DNA of 64,000 nucleotides from positions 1,240,001-1,304,000 of the forward strand of contig NZ_CP046046.1 in NCBI RefSeq assembly GCF_009676705.1, written 5' to 3'. Position numbers and translations under genes: made by a program. Position 1 is the first letter of the stretch. Every line of letters starts with the position of its first letter. Shown in pieces: positions 34,483-43,995 of the stretch. The notes below the pieces were generated by a model. The model made no database searches, was not told the DNA's origin, and saw only the letters and a program-made list of their open reading frames with translations. Source of the DNA: Spiribacter sp. 2438 (GTDB lineage Bacteria; Pseudomonadota; Gammaproteobacteria; Nitrococcales; Nitrococcaceae).

Positions 34483-35391
34483 CTACTCCTCGCGATAGCC
34501 CAGCGCCTGCAGCATGCGGGTGTCATCGGACCAGCCCTCACGTACCTTGACCCAGAGCTTCAGATAAACCCGCGCCTTGAAAAGGCGCTCCATCTCCCGG
34601 CGGGCGGCCGCACCAATGCGTTTGGTCATCTCGCCGCCTTCGCCGATAACGATACGCCGCTGGCCGGGACGCTCCACCCAGATGATGGCGGCAATGCGCC
34701 GCAACCGGCCTTCCTGCTCAAAGGCTTCGAGCTCGACGGTGCTGGCATAGGGCAACTCGTCACCCAGATGCCGCATCAACTGCTCGCGAATCAGCTCCGC
34801 TGCCATGAACTGCTCACCCCGGTCACTGATCTGCTCCGGTGGAAACAGCGGCGGCCCCTCCGGCAGCCGGGCGATGATGGCCGACTCCAACGCGTCCAGA
34901 TTGTCGTGTTTGGTGGCGGACACCGGCACCACGGCCGCAAACTCCCGGCGCTGATCCATCTCGGCAATGGCTGGCAGCAGACGCTGTTTGTCGGCGGTCC
35001 GATCCACTTTGTTGAGCACCGCGATCACCGGGGAGCGAACCCGCTCCAGTCGCTCCAGCACCACCTGGTCCTGGGGAGTCCAACGGTGGGCTTCGGTGAG
35101 CATGATCACCACGTCCACATCCGCCAGGGCACTGCCGGCCGCGTCGTTCATGTAACGGTTCATGGCCGTGCGGCCACCTTCGTGAAGCCCGGGGGTGTCT
35201 ACATAGATGATCTGGGCATCCGGGCGGTGATGGATGCCCAGTATCCGATGCCGCGTCGTCTGGGGCTTGCGGGTGGCGATACTCACCTTCTGGCCCAGCA
35301 GGGCATTCAGCAGAGTGGATTTGCCCACATTGGGCCGTCCCACCAGGGCGACAAAGCCGACGGGCTGATAGGCCGAACGCTCATCGCTCAT
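34483..35391 (-). CDS. era: GTPase Era
   Basis: This 302-residue ribosome-assembly GTPase binds the 3' end of 16S rRNA. G1 is GRPNVGKSTLLNAL, G3 DTPGLHEG and G4 NKVD. The C-terminal KH domain (about 205-295) includes VIGEGGEMTKRIG. Its ATG overlaps the stop of rnc, the classic rnc-era pair. Confidence 0.97.
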   Translation of the reverse strand: MSDERSAYQPVGFVALVGRPNVGKSTLLNALLGQKVSIATRKPQTTRHRILGIHHRPDAQIIYVDTPGLHEGGRTAMNRYMNDAAGSALADVDVVIMLTEAHRWTPQDQVVLERLERVRSPVIAVLNKVDRTADKQRLLPAIAEMDQRREFAAVVPVSATKHDNLDALESAIIARLPEGPPLFPPEQISDRGEQFMAAELIREQLMRHLGDELPYASTVELEAFEQEGRLRRIAAIIWVERPGQRRIVIGEGGEMTKRIGAAARREMERLFKARVYLKLWVKVREGWSDDTRMLQALGYREE

Positions 35392-36086
35392 GAGGGCTCC
35401 CCGGGATCATGGTTATGGCTGCCGAGCCGCCGAAGCAGATCGGCGGCCGCCTCCTGCTCGGCCTGCCGGCGGCTGCCGGCCCGGCCCTCGCCGGCTTGCT
35501 GCAACGCCTCACTGGTGCAGACCACATGAAACACCTGCTCGTGGGCCCGGCCGCTCACCTCCTCCACCGCATAGGCTGGCAATTCGAGGCCCCGGGCCTG
35601 CAGATACTCCTGCAGCCGGGTCTTGGCGTCCTTGTGAGCTTCCATTTCCGGCAGTCGGTCCAGATGATCGGTATACAGCCGCAGGACCAGATCGCGCCCC
35701 GCCTCGAACCCGCCATCCAGATAAACCGCGCCGATCAGGGCCTCGAGGGCATCGGCAAGAATGGAGTCCCGTCGCCGACCGCCGCTTTTCAGCTCGCCGC
35801 TGCCAAGCACGATATGCCCGCCAAGGCCGGTGTCGCGGGCAATGGCCGCGAGGGCATTCTTGTTGACCAGCGCGGCACGCAGACGACTGAGTTCGCCCTC
35901 GCGGAGATCCGGGCGGCGCCGGTAGATTTCATCCGCAATCACGAAATTGAGAACCGCGTCGCCGAGGAATTCCAGTCGCTCGTTGTTGGGGCCGCTGGCG
36001 CTGCGATGGGTGAGAGCCTGACGCAGCAGATCCGACTCGCCGAAGGTCCAGCCGATGCCCTCCTCCAGGGCGCGCAGTTCTCTCAT
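35388..36086 (-). CDS. rnc: Ribonuclease III
   Basis: This 232-residue endonuclease cleaves double-stranded RNA, including rRNA precursors. The catalytic signature NERLEFLGDAVL and the second acidic cluster DALEALIGAVYLDGG mark the nuclease domain (about 5-150). A double-stranded RNA-binding domain follows (about 158-225). ATG at 36086 (MRELRALEEG) is chosen over a frame that extends 22 codons upstream into the lepB end. Confidence 0.97.
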   Translation of the reverse strand: MRELRALEEGIGWTFGESDLLRQALTHRSASGPNNERLEFLGDAVLNFVIADEIYRRRPDLREGELSRLRAALVNKNALAAIARDTGLGGHIVLGSGELKSGGRRRDSILADALEALIGAVYLDGGFEAGRDLVLRLYTDHLDRLPEMEAHKDAKTRLQEYLQARGLELPAYAVEEVSGRAHEQVFHVVCTSEALQQAGEGRAGSRRQAEQEAAADLLRRLGSHNHDPGEPS

Positions 36087-36108
36087 GACGGACACCTGCT
36101 CTCCATGG

Positions 36109-36846
36109 CTAGTCAATGCGACGCCCCATGCGTGACCAGTTGGGGCCACCATCCCAGCTCAGCCAGACAAAAAAGGCCTGCCCGACCATGTGGTCCCGCG
36201 GCACCGGCCCCCAGAATCGACTGTCACTGCTGCGGTCACGATTGTCCCCCAGCACGAAGAACTTGTCCTCGGGGACGGTTAGACTGAAGCCGCGATCCGG
36301 GGCGGTGTCATCGATCACCACCCGGTGCCAGTCGTCGCCGAGCTGCTCGCGGAATAACCGCAGACTGTCGCGCTCCTGCCAGCCGCCCAGTGACTCCACG
36401 GGCACCGCCTCGCCGTTGATAATGAGGCGCTTTCCGAAATAGGTGACCTCGTCTCCGGGCAGACCCACGATGCGCTTGATGTAGTCCTGGGAGGGATCCA
36501 CGGGATAGCGGAATACTGCCACGTCTCCCCGCTCCGGCTCCCCCACCGGCACCAGCAGATCCCGAGTCACCGGCGCCCGCAGGCCATACCCGAATTTATT
36601 GACCACGATGAAATCACCGACCTCCAGGGTGGGCAGCATGGAGCCCGAGGGAATGCGGAAGGGTTCGATCACGAAGGAACGCACCACCAGCACGATGAGG
36701 ATCACCGGGAACAGCGAACGCCCCAGATCTACCCACCAGTTGACGGCGGCGCCGGGCGGCCGTCGTTTGCGCTGGAAGCGGTCGAAGACCCACACCAGCC
36801 CGCTGACCACGGTCAGCACGACCAGCAATAGCTCAAAATTCAGCAT
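36109..36846 (-). CDS. lepB: Signal peptidase I
   Basis: This 245-residue inner-membrane protease removes signal peptides. Membrane segments are at about 3-20 and 45-63. The catalytic Ser is in PSGSMLPTLEVGDF, the Lys in YIKRIVGLPGD, and the C-terminal GDNRDRSSDSRFWGPV box is present. It lies between lepA and rnc, the standard order. Confidence 0.97.
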   Translation of the reverse strand: MLNFELLLVVLTVVSGLVWVFDRFQRKRRPPGAAVNWWVDLGRSLFPVILIVLVVRSFVIEPFRIPSGSMLPTLEVGDFIVVNKFGYGLRAPVTRDLLVPVGEPERGDVAVFRYPVDPSQDYIKRIVGLPGDEVTYFGKRLIINGEAVPVESLGGWQERDSLRLFREQLGDDWHRVVIDDTAPDRGFSLTVPEDKFFVLGDNRDRSSDSRFWGPVPRDHMVGQAFFVWLSWDGGPNWSRMGRRID

Positions 36847-36867
36847 GGCGGGTGCCGCCCTCCGTCT

Positions 36868-38664
36868 CTACTTATTGTTGTCCACCTGAAGGACGGCGAG
36901 GAAGGCGTCCTGAGGAATTTCCACCGAGCCCACCTGCTTCATGCGCCGCTTGCCCTGCTTCTGCTTTTCCAGCAGCTTTTTCTTGCGGGATATGTCACCA
37001 CCATAGCATTTGGCGGTGACATTCTTGCGCAAAGCCTTGACCGTGGAGCGCGCGATCACCTTGGTGCCCACCGCTGCCTGAATGGCAACCTCGAACTGCT
37101 GTCGCGGAATAATCTCTTTAAGCCGCTCGGTGAGATCCCGCCCCCGGCTCTCGGCCTGATCCCGATGAACAATCACCGACAGGGCGTCCACCCGATCGCC
37201 ATTGACCATCACGTCCAGCTTTACCAGCCGCTCGGCCTGAAATCGCCGGAATTCGTAATCGAAGGAGGCATAGCCGCGGGTGGCCGACTTCAGCCGATCA
37301 AAGAAGTCCAGCACCACCTCGCCCATGGGCATTTCGTATTCCAGGGACAGCTGATTACCGACGTACTGCATGCCCTTCTGGGCGCCGCGCTTTTCTTCAC
37401 AGAGCTTGATGACCGCGCCCACGTACTCCTGGGGCACCAGAATACTGGCCATGATGATGGGCTCGCGGATTTCGTCGATGACGTTAACCGGCGGGAGCTC
37501 CGACGGGTTGTGAACGGCGTGCTCCTCACCCTGTTTGTCCAGCACTTGGTGGACCACGGTGGGGGCGGTGGTAATGAGATCGAGACCGTATTCGCGCTCC
37601 AGCCGCTCCTGAACGATTTCCATGTGCAACATGCCAAGAAAGCCGCACCGAAAACCGAATCCCAGCGCCTCGGAGTTCTCGGGTTCATAATTGAGGGCGG
37701 CGTCGTTCAGGCGCAGCTTGCCCAGGGCATCCCGGAAGGCCTCGTAATCATCTGACGAGGTGGGGAACACGCCGGCAAAGACCCGCGGCTGGACCCGCTG
37801 GAAGCCGGGCACCGGCGCATCGGTGGGCGCCTTGGCATGAGTGAGGGTGTCACCCACCGGCGCGCCGTCGATGTCCTTGATGCCCGCCACCACAAAGCCC
37901 ACGCGCCCGGCACTGAGGGAATCCCAGACCGTTCGCTGCGGGGTGAAGATGCCCAACTCGTCCACCTGGAATTCGCGGCCGGTGGACATCACCTTGATGC
38001 GGTCACCCCGGCGAAGCTCGCCATCAAATACCCGAACCAGGCAAACCACTCCCAGGTAGTTGTCGAACCAGGAGTCAATGATCAGCGCCTTCAGCGGCCC
38101 GTCGGGATCGCCCTGGGGCGCCGGCATCCGCTGAATGATGGACTCCAGCAGATCGTCAATGCCGATACCGGTCTTGGCACTGATGGGCAGCACGTCGGTG
38201 CCGTCCAGCCCAATGATTTCCTCGATCTCCTGAACGACCCGGTCCGGTTCCGCCGAGGGCAGATCGATCTTGTTCAGCACCGGAATGACTTCCAGACCCT
38301 GTTCCACGGCGGTGTAGCAGTTGGCAACGCTCTGGGCTTCCACGCCCTGGGCCGCGTCCACCAGCAGCAGAGCCCCTTCACAGGCATAGAGCGAGCGGCT
38401 GACCTCGTAGGAGAAGTCCACATGCCCCGGGGTGTCGATAAAGTTCAGCTGATAGGTCCGCCCGTCCCGGGCCTGATAATCGAGCGACACGCTCTGGGCC
38501 TTGATGGTGATGCCCCGCTCCCGCTCCAGATCCATGGAGTCGAGCATCTGGGCATTCATCTCGCGCTTGCTGAACCGGTCGGATCGCTCGATCAGTCGAT
38601 CCGCCAGGGTCGACTTGCCGTGGTCAATGTGGGCAATGATGGAAAAATTTCTGATCTGATCCAT
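36868..38664 (-). CDS. lepA: Elongation factor 4 (LepA)
   Basis: This 598-residue translational GTPase has G1 [15 protein letters not shown]3 DTPGHVDF and G4 NKID, then domains II, III and V and the LepA-specific C-terminal domain with [21 protein letters not shown] at 38664 gives the family start [16 protein letters not shown]. Confidence 0.98.
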   Translation of the reverse strand: MDQIRNFSIIAHIDHGKSTLADRLIERSDRFSKREMNAQMLDSMDLERERGITIKAQSVSLDYQARDGRTYQLNFIDTPGHVDFSYEVSRSLYACEGALLLVDAAQGVEAQSVANCYTAVEQGLEVIPVLNKIDLPSAEPDRVVQEIEEIIGLDGTDVLPISAKTGIGIDDLLESIIQRMPAPQGDPDGPLKALIIDSWFDNYLGVVCLVRVFDGELRRGDRIKVMSTGREFQVDELGIFTPQRTVWDSLSAGRVGFVVAGIKDIDGAPVGDTLTHAKAPTDAPVPGFQRVQPRVFAGVFPTSSDDYEAFRDALGKLRLNDAALNYEPENSEALGFGFRCGFLGMLHMEIVQERLEREYGLDLITTAPTVVHQVLDKQGEEHAVHNPSELPPVNVIDEIREPIIMASILVPQEYVGAVIKLCEEKRGAQKGMQYVGNQLSLEYEMPMGEVVLDFFDRLKSATRGYASFDYEFRRFQAERLVKLDVMVNGDRVDALSVIVHRDQAESRGRDLTERLKEIIPRQQFEVAIQAAVGTKVIARSTVKALRKNVTAKCYGGDISRKKKLLEKQKQGKRRMKQVGSVEIPQDAFLAVLQVDNNK

Positions 38665-38695
38665 GTAAACCTGTGCCGGCCGTTGCCGGTTGGCC

Positions 38696-38732
38696 AAACA
38701 AAGCGGCCGCAGCAACCTCTGTTGCTGCGGCC
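38696..38732 (-). terminator. Strong hairpin after degP, probable terminator
   Basis: A perfect 12-base-pair stem (GGCCGCAGCAAC/GTTGCTGCGGCC) with a 4-base loop at 38705-38732 is followed on the minus strand by GCTTTGTTTGG. It separates the rpoE-degP unit from lepA. The T tract is interrupted, so termination may be incomplete. Confidence 0.65.
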
Positions 38733-38775
38733 CCGAATTCCCGGCATGCCGCCGCTCAGCCGTTCACGATACCCA

Positions 38776-40218
38776 TCAGGGCATACGCAGGGCAAGGAAG
38801 CGCTGACTGCCGTCCCGCATCACCAGCAGGGGAACGCTCCGCCCGCTGGGCACGTCGCTGAGCAAGCGCCGCAGGTCCATGACATTTTCAATGTCTTCCC
38901 GATTGACCCGGGTGATAACGTCCCCCTGAGAGAGCCCCACCTCGGCGGCGGCGCCACCCATGACCTCGGAGACGATCACGCCGGTGACTTCCGGCTCCAG
39001 GTCCAGCGCGCTGCGGGCGTCATCCGTCAGCGGCTCCACGGAAAAACCCAGCTCCTCGAAATCACCACTGGGCTCGGCGGGTCCGCCCCGAGTGGTCTCC
39101 TCCGGCAACTGCTCCAGGGTGACCTGCAGGGTCTGGCGCTCCTGGTCCCGCACCACCACCACCGGCACGGTTTCACCCACGGGTGTACGGCCGACCATGG
39201 GTGGGAGCGAGCCAGAGTTCGGCACCTCACGCTCGTTGAACTCAACGATGACGTCCCCCGACTCGAAACCGGCATTGGCCGCCGGTGATCCGGGCATCAC
39301 CTGGGCCACCAGAGCCCCCTCCGGGCGATCCATGCCAAAGGACTCCGCCAGGTCCCGGGTGACATCCTGAATGACCACGCCCAGCCAGGCTCGACTGACC
39401 GTGCCGGCATCCCGCAATTGATCGGCCACATCCACCGCCAGCTCAATCGGGATGGCAAAGGAAATGCCCTGAAACCCCCCGGAGCGGCTGTAAATATGAG
39501 AGTTGATGCCAATGACTTCGCCATCGAGGTTGAACAGCGGCCCGCCGGAGTTGCCCGGATTGATGGCCACGTCGGTCTGGAGAAACGGCACATAGTTTTC
39601 GGTGGGCAGACTGCGGCCCTTGGCACTGACAATGCCCGCAGTCACCGAATACTCAAAGCCGAAGGGCGAGCCGATGGCCAGCACCCATTCACCCACACGC
39701 AGGTCTGATGAACTGCCGATTTCCACCGTGGGCAGCGACTCGCCGTCGACCTTGAGCAGTGCCAGGTCGCTTCGCTCGTCAGCCCCCACCAGCTCGGCGG
39801 TCATCTGACGCCGGTCATTCAGACGCACCACAATCTCGGTGGCACCATCCACCACGTGGTTGTTGGTGAGGATGTAACCGTCCTCGGAGATGATGAACCC
39901 CGAGCCCAGTGACCGGGTGTCAAACTGCCTCGGTGGCGCGCCGTCTTCGTCCATGAAGCGATCAAGGAAATCCTGGAATGGATGGTCGTCCGGCAGATCC
40001 GGCATTCCCGGGATATCCGGCAGGCGGCGATTCCCGCCCCGGGCCGGGCGCCCTTCCTGGGTGGTGCTGATGTTCACCACCGCCGGGCTGTTCTGCTCCA
40101 CCAGCCCGGTGAAGTCCGGCAATGACTGCGCCCCGGCCGATGCGCCGTAGAGCGCCGCCGCCATGAGCAGAGAAACGAGAGTCGTCCAGACCCGGCGGCC
40201 GGCAAGAAAATGCTGCAT
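38776..40218 (-). CDS. Periplasmic serine protease DegP/MucD-like
   Basis: This 480-residue HtrA-family protease/chaperone has a signal peptide (1 to about 30) and a trypsin-like domain (about 40-270) with the triad His in NNHVVDG, Asp in RSDLALLK and Ser in NPGNSGGPL. Two PDZ domains follow (about 280-370 and 385-475). Its place at the end of rpoE-rseA-rseB matches mucD of Pseudomonas. Sigma-E control of envelope stress fits. Confidence 0.95.
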   Translation of the reverse strand: MQHFLAGRRVWTTLVSLLMAAALYGASAGAQSLPDFTGLVEQNSPAVVNISTTQEGRPARGGNRRLPDIPGMPDLPDDHPFQDFLDRFMDEDGAPPRQFDTRSLGSGFIISEDGYILTNNHVVDGATEIVVRLNDRRQMTAELVGADERSDLALLKVDGESLPTVEIGSSSDLRVGEWVLAIGSPFGFEYSVTAGIVSAKGRSLPTENYVPFLQTDVAINPGNSGGPLFNLDGEVIGINSHIYSRSGGFQGISFAIPIELAVDVADQLRDAGTVSRAWLGVVIQDVTRDLAESFGMDRPEGALVAQVMPGSPAANAGFESGDVIVEFNEREVPNSGSLPPMVGRTPVGETVPVVVVRDQERQTLQVTLEQLPEETTRGGPAEPSGDFEELGFSVEPLTDDARSALDLEPEVTGVIVSEVMGGAAAEVGLSQGDVITRVNREDIENVMDLRRLLSDVPSGRSVPLLVMRDGSQRFLALRMP

Positions 40219-40220
40219 GA

Positions 40221-41234
40221 TTAGTGGCTCGCGTTCGAAGTGGAGTCGGCCCGTTGAAGTGAGGTCGCCATCCGCTCAACGGTGGAAGACGGCACCTCGC
40301 CAAGGGCAACGACCTGGTAGCCATCCATGGTGGTGGTGTAGACATTCATGGCACCCATCCGTAAAGCCCCGCGCATTCTTTCGTCGGGGGTTTCTGCCTC
40401 GATGTAAATGGAAACCGTGGCGATGCCGTCACTGAAGAGCAGATGCCGGGCAGCCTGGTCTCGACCGGGTAGCGCCTGCTCGCGCTCCATGTGCAGCTGG
40501 AACCCGTCCGGGAGGTCGGCGACCGACCAGGATGAGGCGTCAATCGGTTGGTCGTCCGCCGATGGTGTGGCCCGGGCAGTGACTCGCTTGAATCCTTCCT
40601 GGGGTAACTGGGACATCAATTCTGTGGGCTCGAGCCCGTCGCGCAGTTCCATGTCCAGCATCATGACCCGCTCGAGCACGTCTCCCTCCGAACTCACCAG
40701 TTCCGCCCGCATGAGCAGTCCGGTTTCCTGGTCAAACCAGAGCTGATAGCCATAACGCATCGCATCTTCCGCGAGGATGGCCACTCGCTGGGTTGGTCGG
40801 CCGGCCACCCGGTCTTCGCCAATCACACGGCCCCGGTAGTGTGGCTCGTGATCAGAGAGGCTGTCGGGCAGGCGGGCATCCAGCGGCGCCTGCCAGTGCC
40901 GGCGATCCACCATTACGGCCTGGGCGCTGGGCAGCACGCAGGTCACTTCTTCGTGGTCGCGGATGATTTCCCGGGGTTCGCCGGAGAGGGAAAACAGTCG
41001 CTCCTGCACCCCGGCGTCAGGGTGAGCGGAGCGCCAGATGCGCATGGTGTCGACGTGGTCCTGATGTTGATAGATAAATTCCGCCACAAAACTGTGCTGG
41101 CTGCGCGCCTCCTGGGACCAGCGCAGCCAGTCCTCGGCGCTTTCCGGCGACTGGGCAGAAGCACCGGCCGCCATGACAGAGGCCAGAATCCCCGCCATAA
41201 ACGACCGAAGCAGCCTTTTATCGCTCACTGCCAT
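40221..41234 (-). CDS. rseB: Sigma-E regulatory protein RseB (MucB)
   Basis: This 337-residue periplasmic protein has a signal peptide (about 1-28, ending ASAQS) and the two-lobed MucB/RseB fold. It binds the periplasmic part of RseA and protects it from DegS until mislocalised lipids or porins release it. It starts inside the end of rseA (17-base overlap) and ends 2 bases before degP. Confidence 0.92.
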   Translation of the reverse strand: MAVSDKRLLRSFMAGILASVMAAGASAQSPESAEDWLRWSQEARSQHSFVAEFIYQHQDHVDTMRIWRSAHPDAGVQERLFSLSGEPREIIRDHEEVTCVLPSAQAVMVDRRHWQAPLDARLPDSLSDHEPHYRGRVIGEDRVAGRPTQRVAILAEDAMRYGYQLWFDQETGLLMRAELVSSEGDVLERVMMLDMELRDGLEPTELMSQLPQEGFKRVTARATPSADDQPIDASSWSVADLPDGFQLHMEREQALPGRDQAARHLLFSDGIATVSIYIEAETPDERMRGALRMGAMNVYTTTMDGYQVVALGEVPSSTVERMATSLQRADSTSNASH

Positions 41235-41844
41235 GTCCCATGATGCGCGCGTATTGCAATGAGGTACCCAGCTGCCCGTCCGCGGCGTATTCGCTGTGGT
41301 TGACGAAGTACGCGTTCAGCCGCTGCCGGGCTTCAGCGTCAAGGGAGGCGGAAGCGATGGGAACCGCACCGGTGGCGGCCGACTGACCTCCACTGGAAGT
41401 GCCCACTCGCTCAAGCTGTCCCTCGAAGGGAGCGCCCTGAATGACCGCCACGGACGGCTCGGACACCGGCCCCTGCGCGGGATTGCCGGCATCGAACAAC
41501 GTCGGCCCGACGATGAGCACGCCCAGGGCCACGCTCGCCGCGATGGCCATCCCGCCAACGGGGCGCAGCCACCGGCCGGTGGCGCCGCCGGCCTGCGCCG
41601 ACGCCTCAGGTGCCGTGTGAGCCGGTTCGCCATCAATACTGGCCCGAACCCGATCCGCCAGGCTATCCGCGCCGGGGACATACTCATGTCGTACCGCCGC
41701 GCTCATGGCGTGATACCGACCCAGCGCTTCGCGGGATTCCGGGTCGCTTTCCACCCTCCTTAAAAGAAACCGCAACTCGTCGGCGTCGAGCTCGCCGTCC
41801 GCCACCGCCGAAATCGGTTCAAATTTGTTGTCCTGCATCGCCAT
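41218..41844 (-). CDS. rseA: Anti-sigma-E factor RseA (MucA)
   Basis: This 208-residue inner-membrane protein has the cytoplasmic sigma-binding domain (about 1-85, ISAVADGELDADELRFLLRR). A single membrane helix lies near 98-115 (GGMAIAASVALGVLIVG), followed by a periplasmic tail. It starts immediately after the rpoE stop (TGA then ATG). Confidence 0.92.
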   Translation of the reverse strand: MAMQDNKFEPISAVADGELDADELRFLLRRVESDPESREALGRYHAMSAAVRHEYVPGADSLADRVRASIDGEPAHTAPEASAQAGGATGRWLRPVGGMAIAASVALGVLIVGPTLFDAGNPAQGPVSEPSVAVIQGAPFEGQLERVGTSSGGQSAATGAVPIASASLDAEARQRLNAYFVNHSEYAADGQLGTSLQYARIMGHGSER

Positions 41845-42432
41845 TCACCCACCGATGTCTGAAATCAGCGGCCGCAGCCGCCGGTCAATCGCTTCACGAG
41901 CACGAAATATCCGTGATCGCACCGTTCCTATGGGGCATTCCATTGCCTGCGCAATCTCCTCGTAGGTCATCCCCTGGAACTCACGCAACGTAATGGCCAC
42001 GCGCAGATCCTCGGGGAGCTCCTCAATCGCGCTGATCACGGTTGCCTGCACCTGATCCCGCTGGGCCAGCGCCTCGGGAGACTCCTGATCTTTGAGACGC
42101 GATTCGATGTCATATCGTTCCGCATCCTGTGCATCAATATCGCTATCCGGGGGGCGGCGTCCCTGGGACACCAGGTGATTTTTGGCCGTATTGATGCCGA
42201 TCCGATAGAGCCAGGTGTAGAAACTGCTGTCGCCGCGGAAGTTCGGGATGGCGCGATAGGCCTTAATGAAGGCTTCCTGGGAGACGTCGAGTGCCTCGGC
42301 GTGATCATGAACATAGCGCGAAATGAGTTTGACCAGTTTGTGCTGATACTTGAGCACCAGCATGTCGAAGGCCTGCTTGTCACCGGCCTGGACCCGCTTG
42401 ACCAACTCCCTGTCCGCATTAGCCGTGCTCAT
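41845..42432 (-). CDS. rpoE: RNA polymerase sigma factor RpoE (AlgU)
   Basis: This 195-residue ECF sigma factor has region 2 (about 20-90, FDMLVLKYQHKLVKLISRYV and DVSQEAFIKAYRA) and region 4 (about 130-185, ELPEDLRVAITLREFQGMTY and the helix-turn-helix PIGTVRSRIFRAREAID). ATG at 42432 is the family start. A likely autoregulated promoter is upstream. Confidence 0.97.
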   Translation of the reverse strand: MSTANADRELVKRVQAGDKQAFDMLVLKYQHKLVKLISRYVHDHAEALDVSQEAFIKAYRAIPNFRGDSSFYTWLYRIGINTAKNHLVSQGRRPPDSDIDAQDAERYDIESRLKDQESPEALAQRDQVQATVISAIEELPEDLRVAITLREFQGMTYEEIAQAMECPIGTVRSRIFRAREAIDRRLRPLISDIGG

Positions 42433-42480
42433 CGTGCCTCCACGCCCGGATGCCCCGGCAGCCGGACGCTGCCAGCCACT

Positions 42481-42507
42481 AGTGACCCGTAACTGGCCTC
42501 GAAGTTC
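42481..42507 (-). promoter_or_regulatory. Probable sigma-E-dependent promoter of rpoE
   Basis: On the minus strand GAACTT (42502-42507) is followed after 16 bases by TCACT (42481-42485), close to the sigma-E pattern GAACTT-N16-TCNNA. It lies about 50 bases before the rpoE start, as expected for autoregulation. Confidence 0.5.
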
Positions 42508-42549
42508 AGCGGAAACCCGAGGCCATTCCGCCACACCAGTTGCTCAACC

Positions 42550-42990
42550 CTAACATCCCCGCACCCATCGGCGCAGAAGACGGTGGGTCTCGGCTCCCAT
42601 GGCACCGGCGGGCACTACCGCACAGCGATGCCACGGCCAACCGCCGATACGAATGATGGTGATCACTGGACTGGTGATGGCATCGCCCTGTCGGCCCACC
42701 CAGCAGTGGCCGTTGGCCAATTCAAAACGCCAGAAGCCCTCGCCCAATGGTTGGAGTCGGGTGATGCGGCCAGAGCCGGCCCGGCCGTGCCGGCCAACGA
42801 TCCGGATACCGACTCCCGCAGTGGCGAGCAAAAGCACCGTCCGAAGCCCCCACTCGATGCCCGGGACAATCCATAGCATCGCCGTGACCACGACAACGAG
42901 AATCAGCAGCAGAATGAAGAGGGGCCGGGTGTTTTCAATCGCAAAGCCCGGAGGCGGCACGAATGGATCGAACGACGTCGGCAAGCTCAT
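42550..42990 (-). CDS. YgfX/CptA-like small membrane protein
   Basis: This 146-residue protein has two close membrane helices (about 24-62) and a C-terminal domain with FWRFELANGHCWVG, matching YgfX (DUF1434). In E. coli YgfX is paired with SdhE, first described as a toxin-antitoxin pair. The function here is not proven. ATG at 42990 is preferred for its AGGGA Shine-Dalgarno and overlaps sdhE by 56 bases; upstream ATGs at 43011 and 43026 are alternatives. Confidence 0.75.
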   Translation of the reverse strand: MSLPTSFDPFVPPPGFAIENTRPLFILLLILVVVVTAMLWIVPGIEWGLRTVLLLATAGVGIRIVGRHGRAGSGRITRLQPLGEGFWRFELANGHCWVGRQGDAITSPVITIIRIGGWPWHRCAVVPAGAMGAETHRLLRRWVRGC

Positions 42991-43192
42991 CTTCCCTGGG
43001 TGGTTGGCCATTGACCAGCCAGTCAATCAGCTGGTCGTCTTCGGTGTCCAGCAGCTGCTCGAACCGCTCCCGGCCGGTGGCGTCCAGCGAGTAATAGCCA
43101 TCGGACTCCGCTTCGATAAAGCGCGTCAGCAGGCGATCAAGCTCGGTGGTGCCGCGCCGGCAACGCCAGCGCAGCCTGGAATGCTCGCTCAC
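42935..43192 (-). CDS. sdhE: FAD assembly factor SdhE
   Basis: This 85-residue protein helps attach FAD covalently to SdhA. The signature RGTTELD (RGxxE) lies near residue 13, followed by the conserved helix FEQLLDTEDDQLIDWL. It lies 9 bases after sdhB, consistent with its role. Confidence 0.92.
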   Translation of the reverse strand: MSEHSRLRWRCRRGTTELDRLLTRFIEAESDGYYSLDATGRERFEQLLDTEDDQLIDWLVNGQPPREDELADVVRSIRAASGLCD

Positions 43193-43201
43193 GTTGTGTG
43201 G

Positions 43202-43978
43202 CTACTGCCGGGCCACCATCAATCGCTTCAGCTCGGCAATCGCCTTGGCGGGGTTGAGCCCCTTTGGACAGGCCGACGCGCAGTTCATGATGGTATGGCA
43301 GCGGTACAGCTTGAACGCGTCATCCAGATCGTCGAGCCGGCCGCCAGTGTCCTCGTCGCGGCTGTCCGCCACCCACCGATAGGCCTGCAGCAGCACCGCC
43401 GGGCCGAGATACCGATCGGGATTCCACCAGTAACTGGGGCAGGATGTCTGACAACAGGCGCACAGAATGCACTCGTAGAGACCATCGAGCTCTTCGCGGT
43501 CCTCGGGGCTCTGCAGGCGCTCCCGATCCGGTGGTGCCGGCGTCTCGGTCCGGATCCAGGGCCGGATAGAGGCGTACTGCGCATAGAAATGCGTCATGTC
43601 CGGCACCAGGTCCTTGACCACCCGCATGGACGGCAAGGGGTAGATGCGAACATCCCCTTTAATGTCCTCAATGGCTTTGGTGCAGGCCAGCGTATTGCTG
43701 CCGTCAATGTTCATGGCGCAGGAGCCGCAGATCCCCTCTCGGCAGGAGCGGCGGAAGGTCAGTGTGGGATCGATATCGTTCTTGATCTTGACCAGCGCGT
43801 CGAGAACCATCGGCCCGCAGGTATCGAGATCGACTTCATAGGAGTCCAGACGCGGGTTCTCCCCGCTGTCCGGCTCCCACCGATACACCTTGAACACGCG
43901 GGTGTTGGTGGCGTCGGTGGCAGCGTGGTGGTTGCCTTCCTTGATCCGGGAATTGGGGGGAAGAACAAACTGGGCCAT
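43202..43978 (-). CDS. sdhB: Succinate dehydrogenase iron-sulfur subunit
   Basis: This 258-residue subunit carries three clusters: [2Fe-2S] in [12 protein letters not shown], [4Fe-4S] in [12 protein letters not shown] and [3Fe-4S] in [17 protein letters not shown]. It moves electrons from SdhA FAD to quinone. It follows sdhA by 17 bases. Confidence 0.98.
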   Translation of the reverse strand: MAQFVLPPNSRIKEGNHHAATDATNTRVFKVYRWEPDSGENPRLDSYEVDLDTCGPMVLDALVKIKNDIDPTLTFRRSCREGICGSCAMNIDGSNTLACTKAIEDIKGDVRIYPLPSMRVVKDLVPDMTHFYAQYASIRPWIRTETPAPPDRERLQSPEDREELDGLYECILCACCQTSCPSYWWNPDRYLGPAVLLQAYRWVADSRDEDTGGRLDDLDDAFKLYRCHTIMNCASACPKGLNPAKAIAELKRLMVARQ

Positions 43979-43995
43979 GGCAAATGCCTCCTGTC

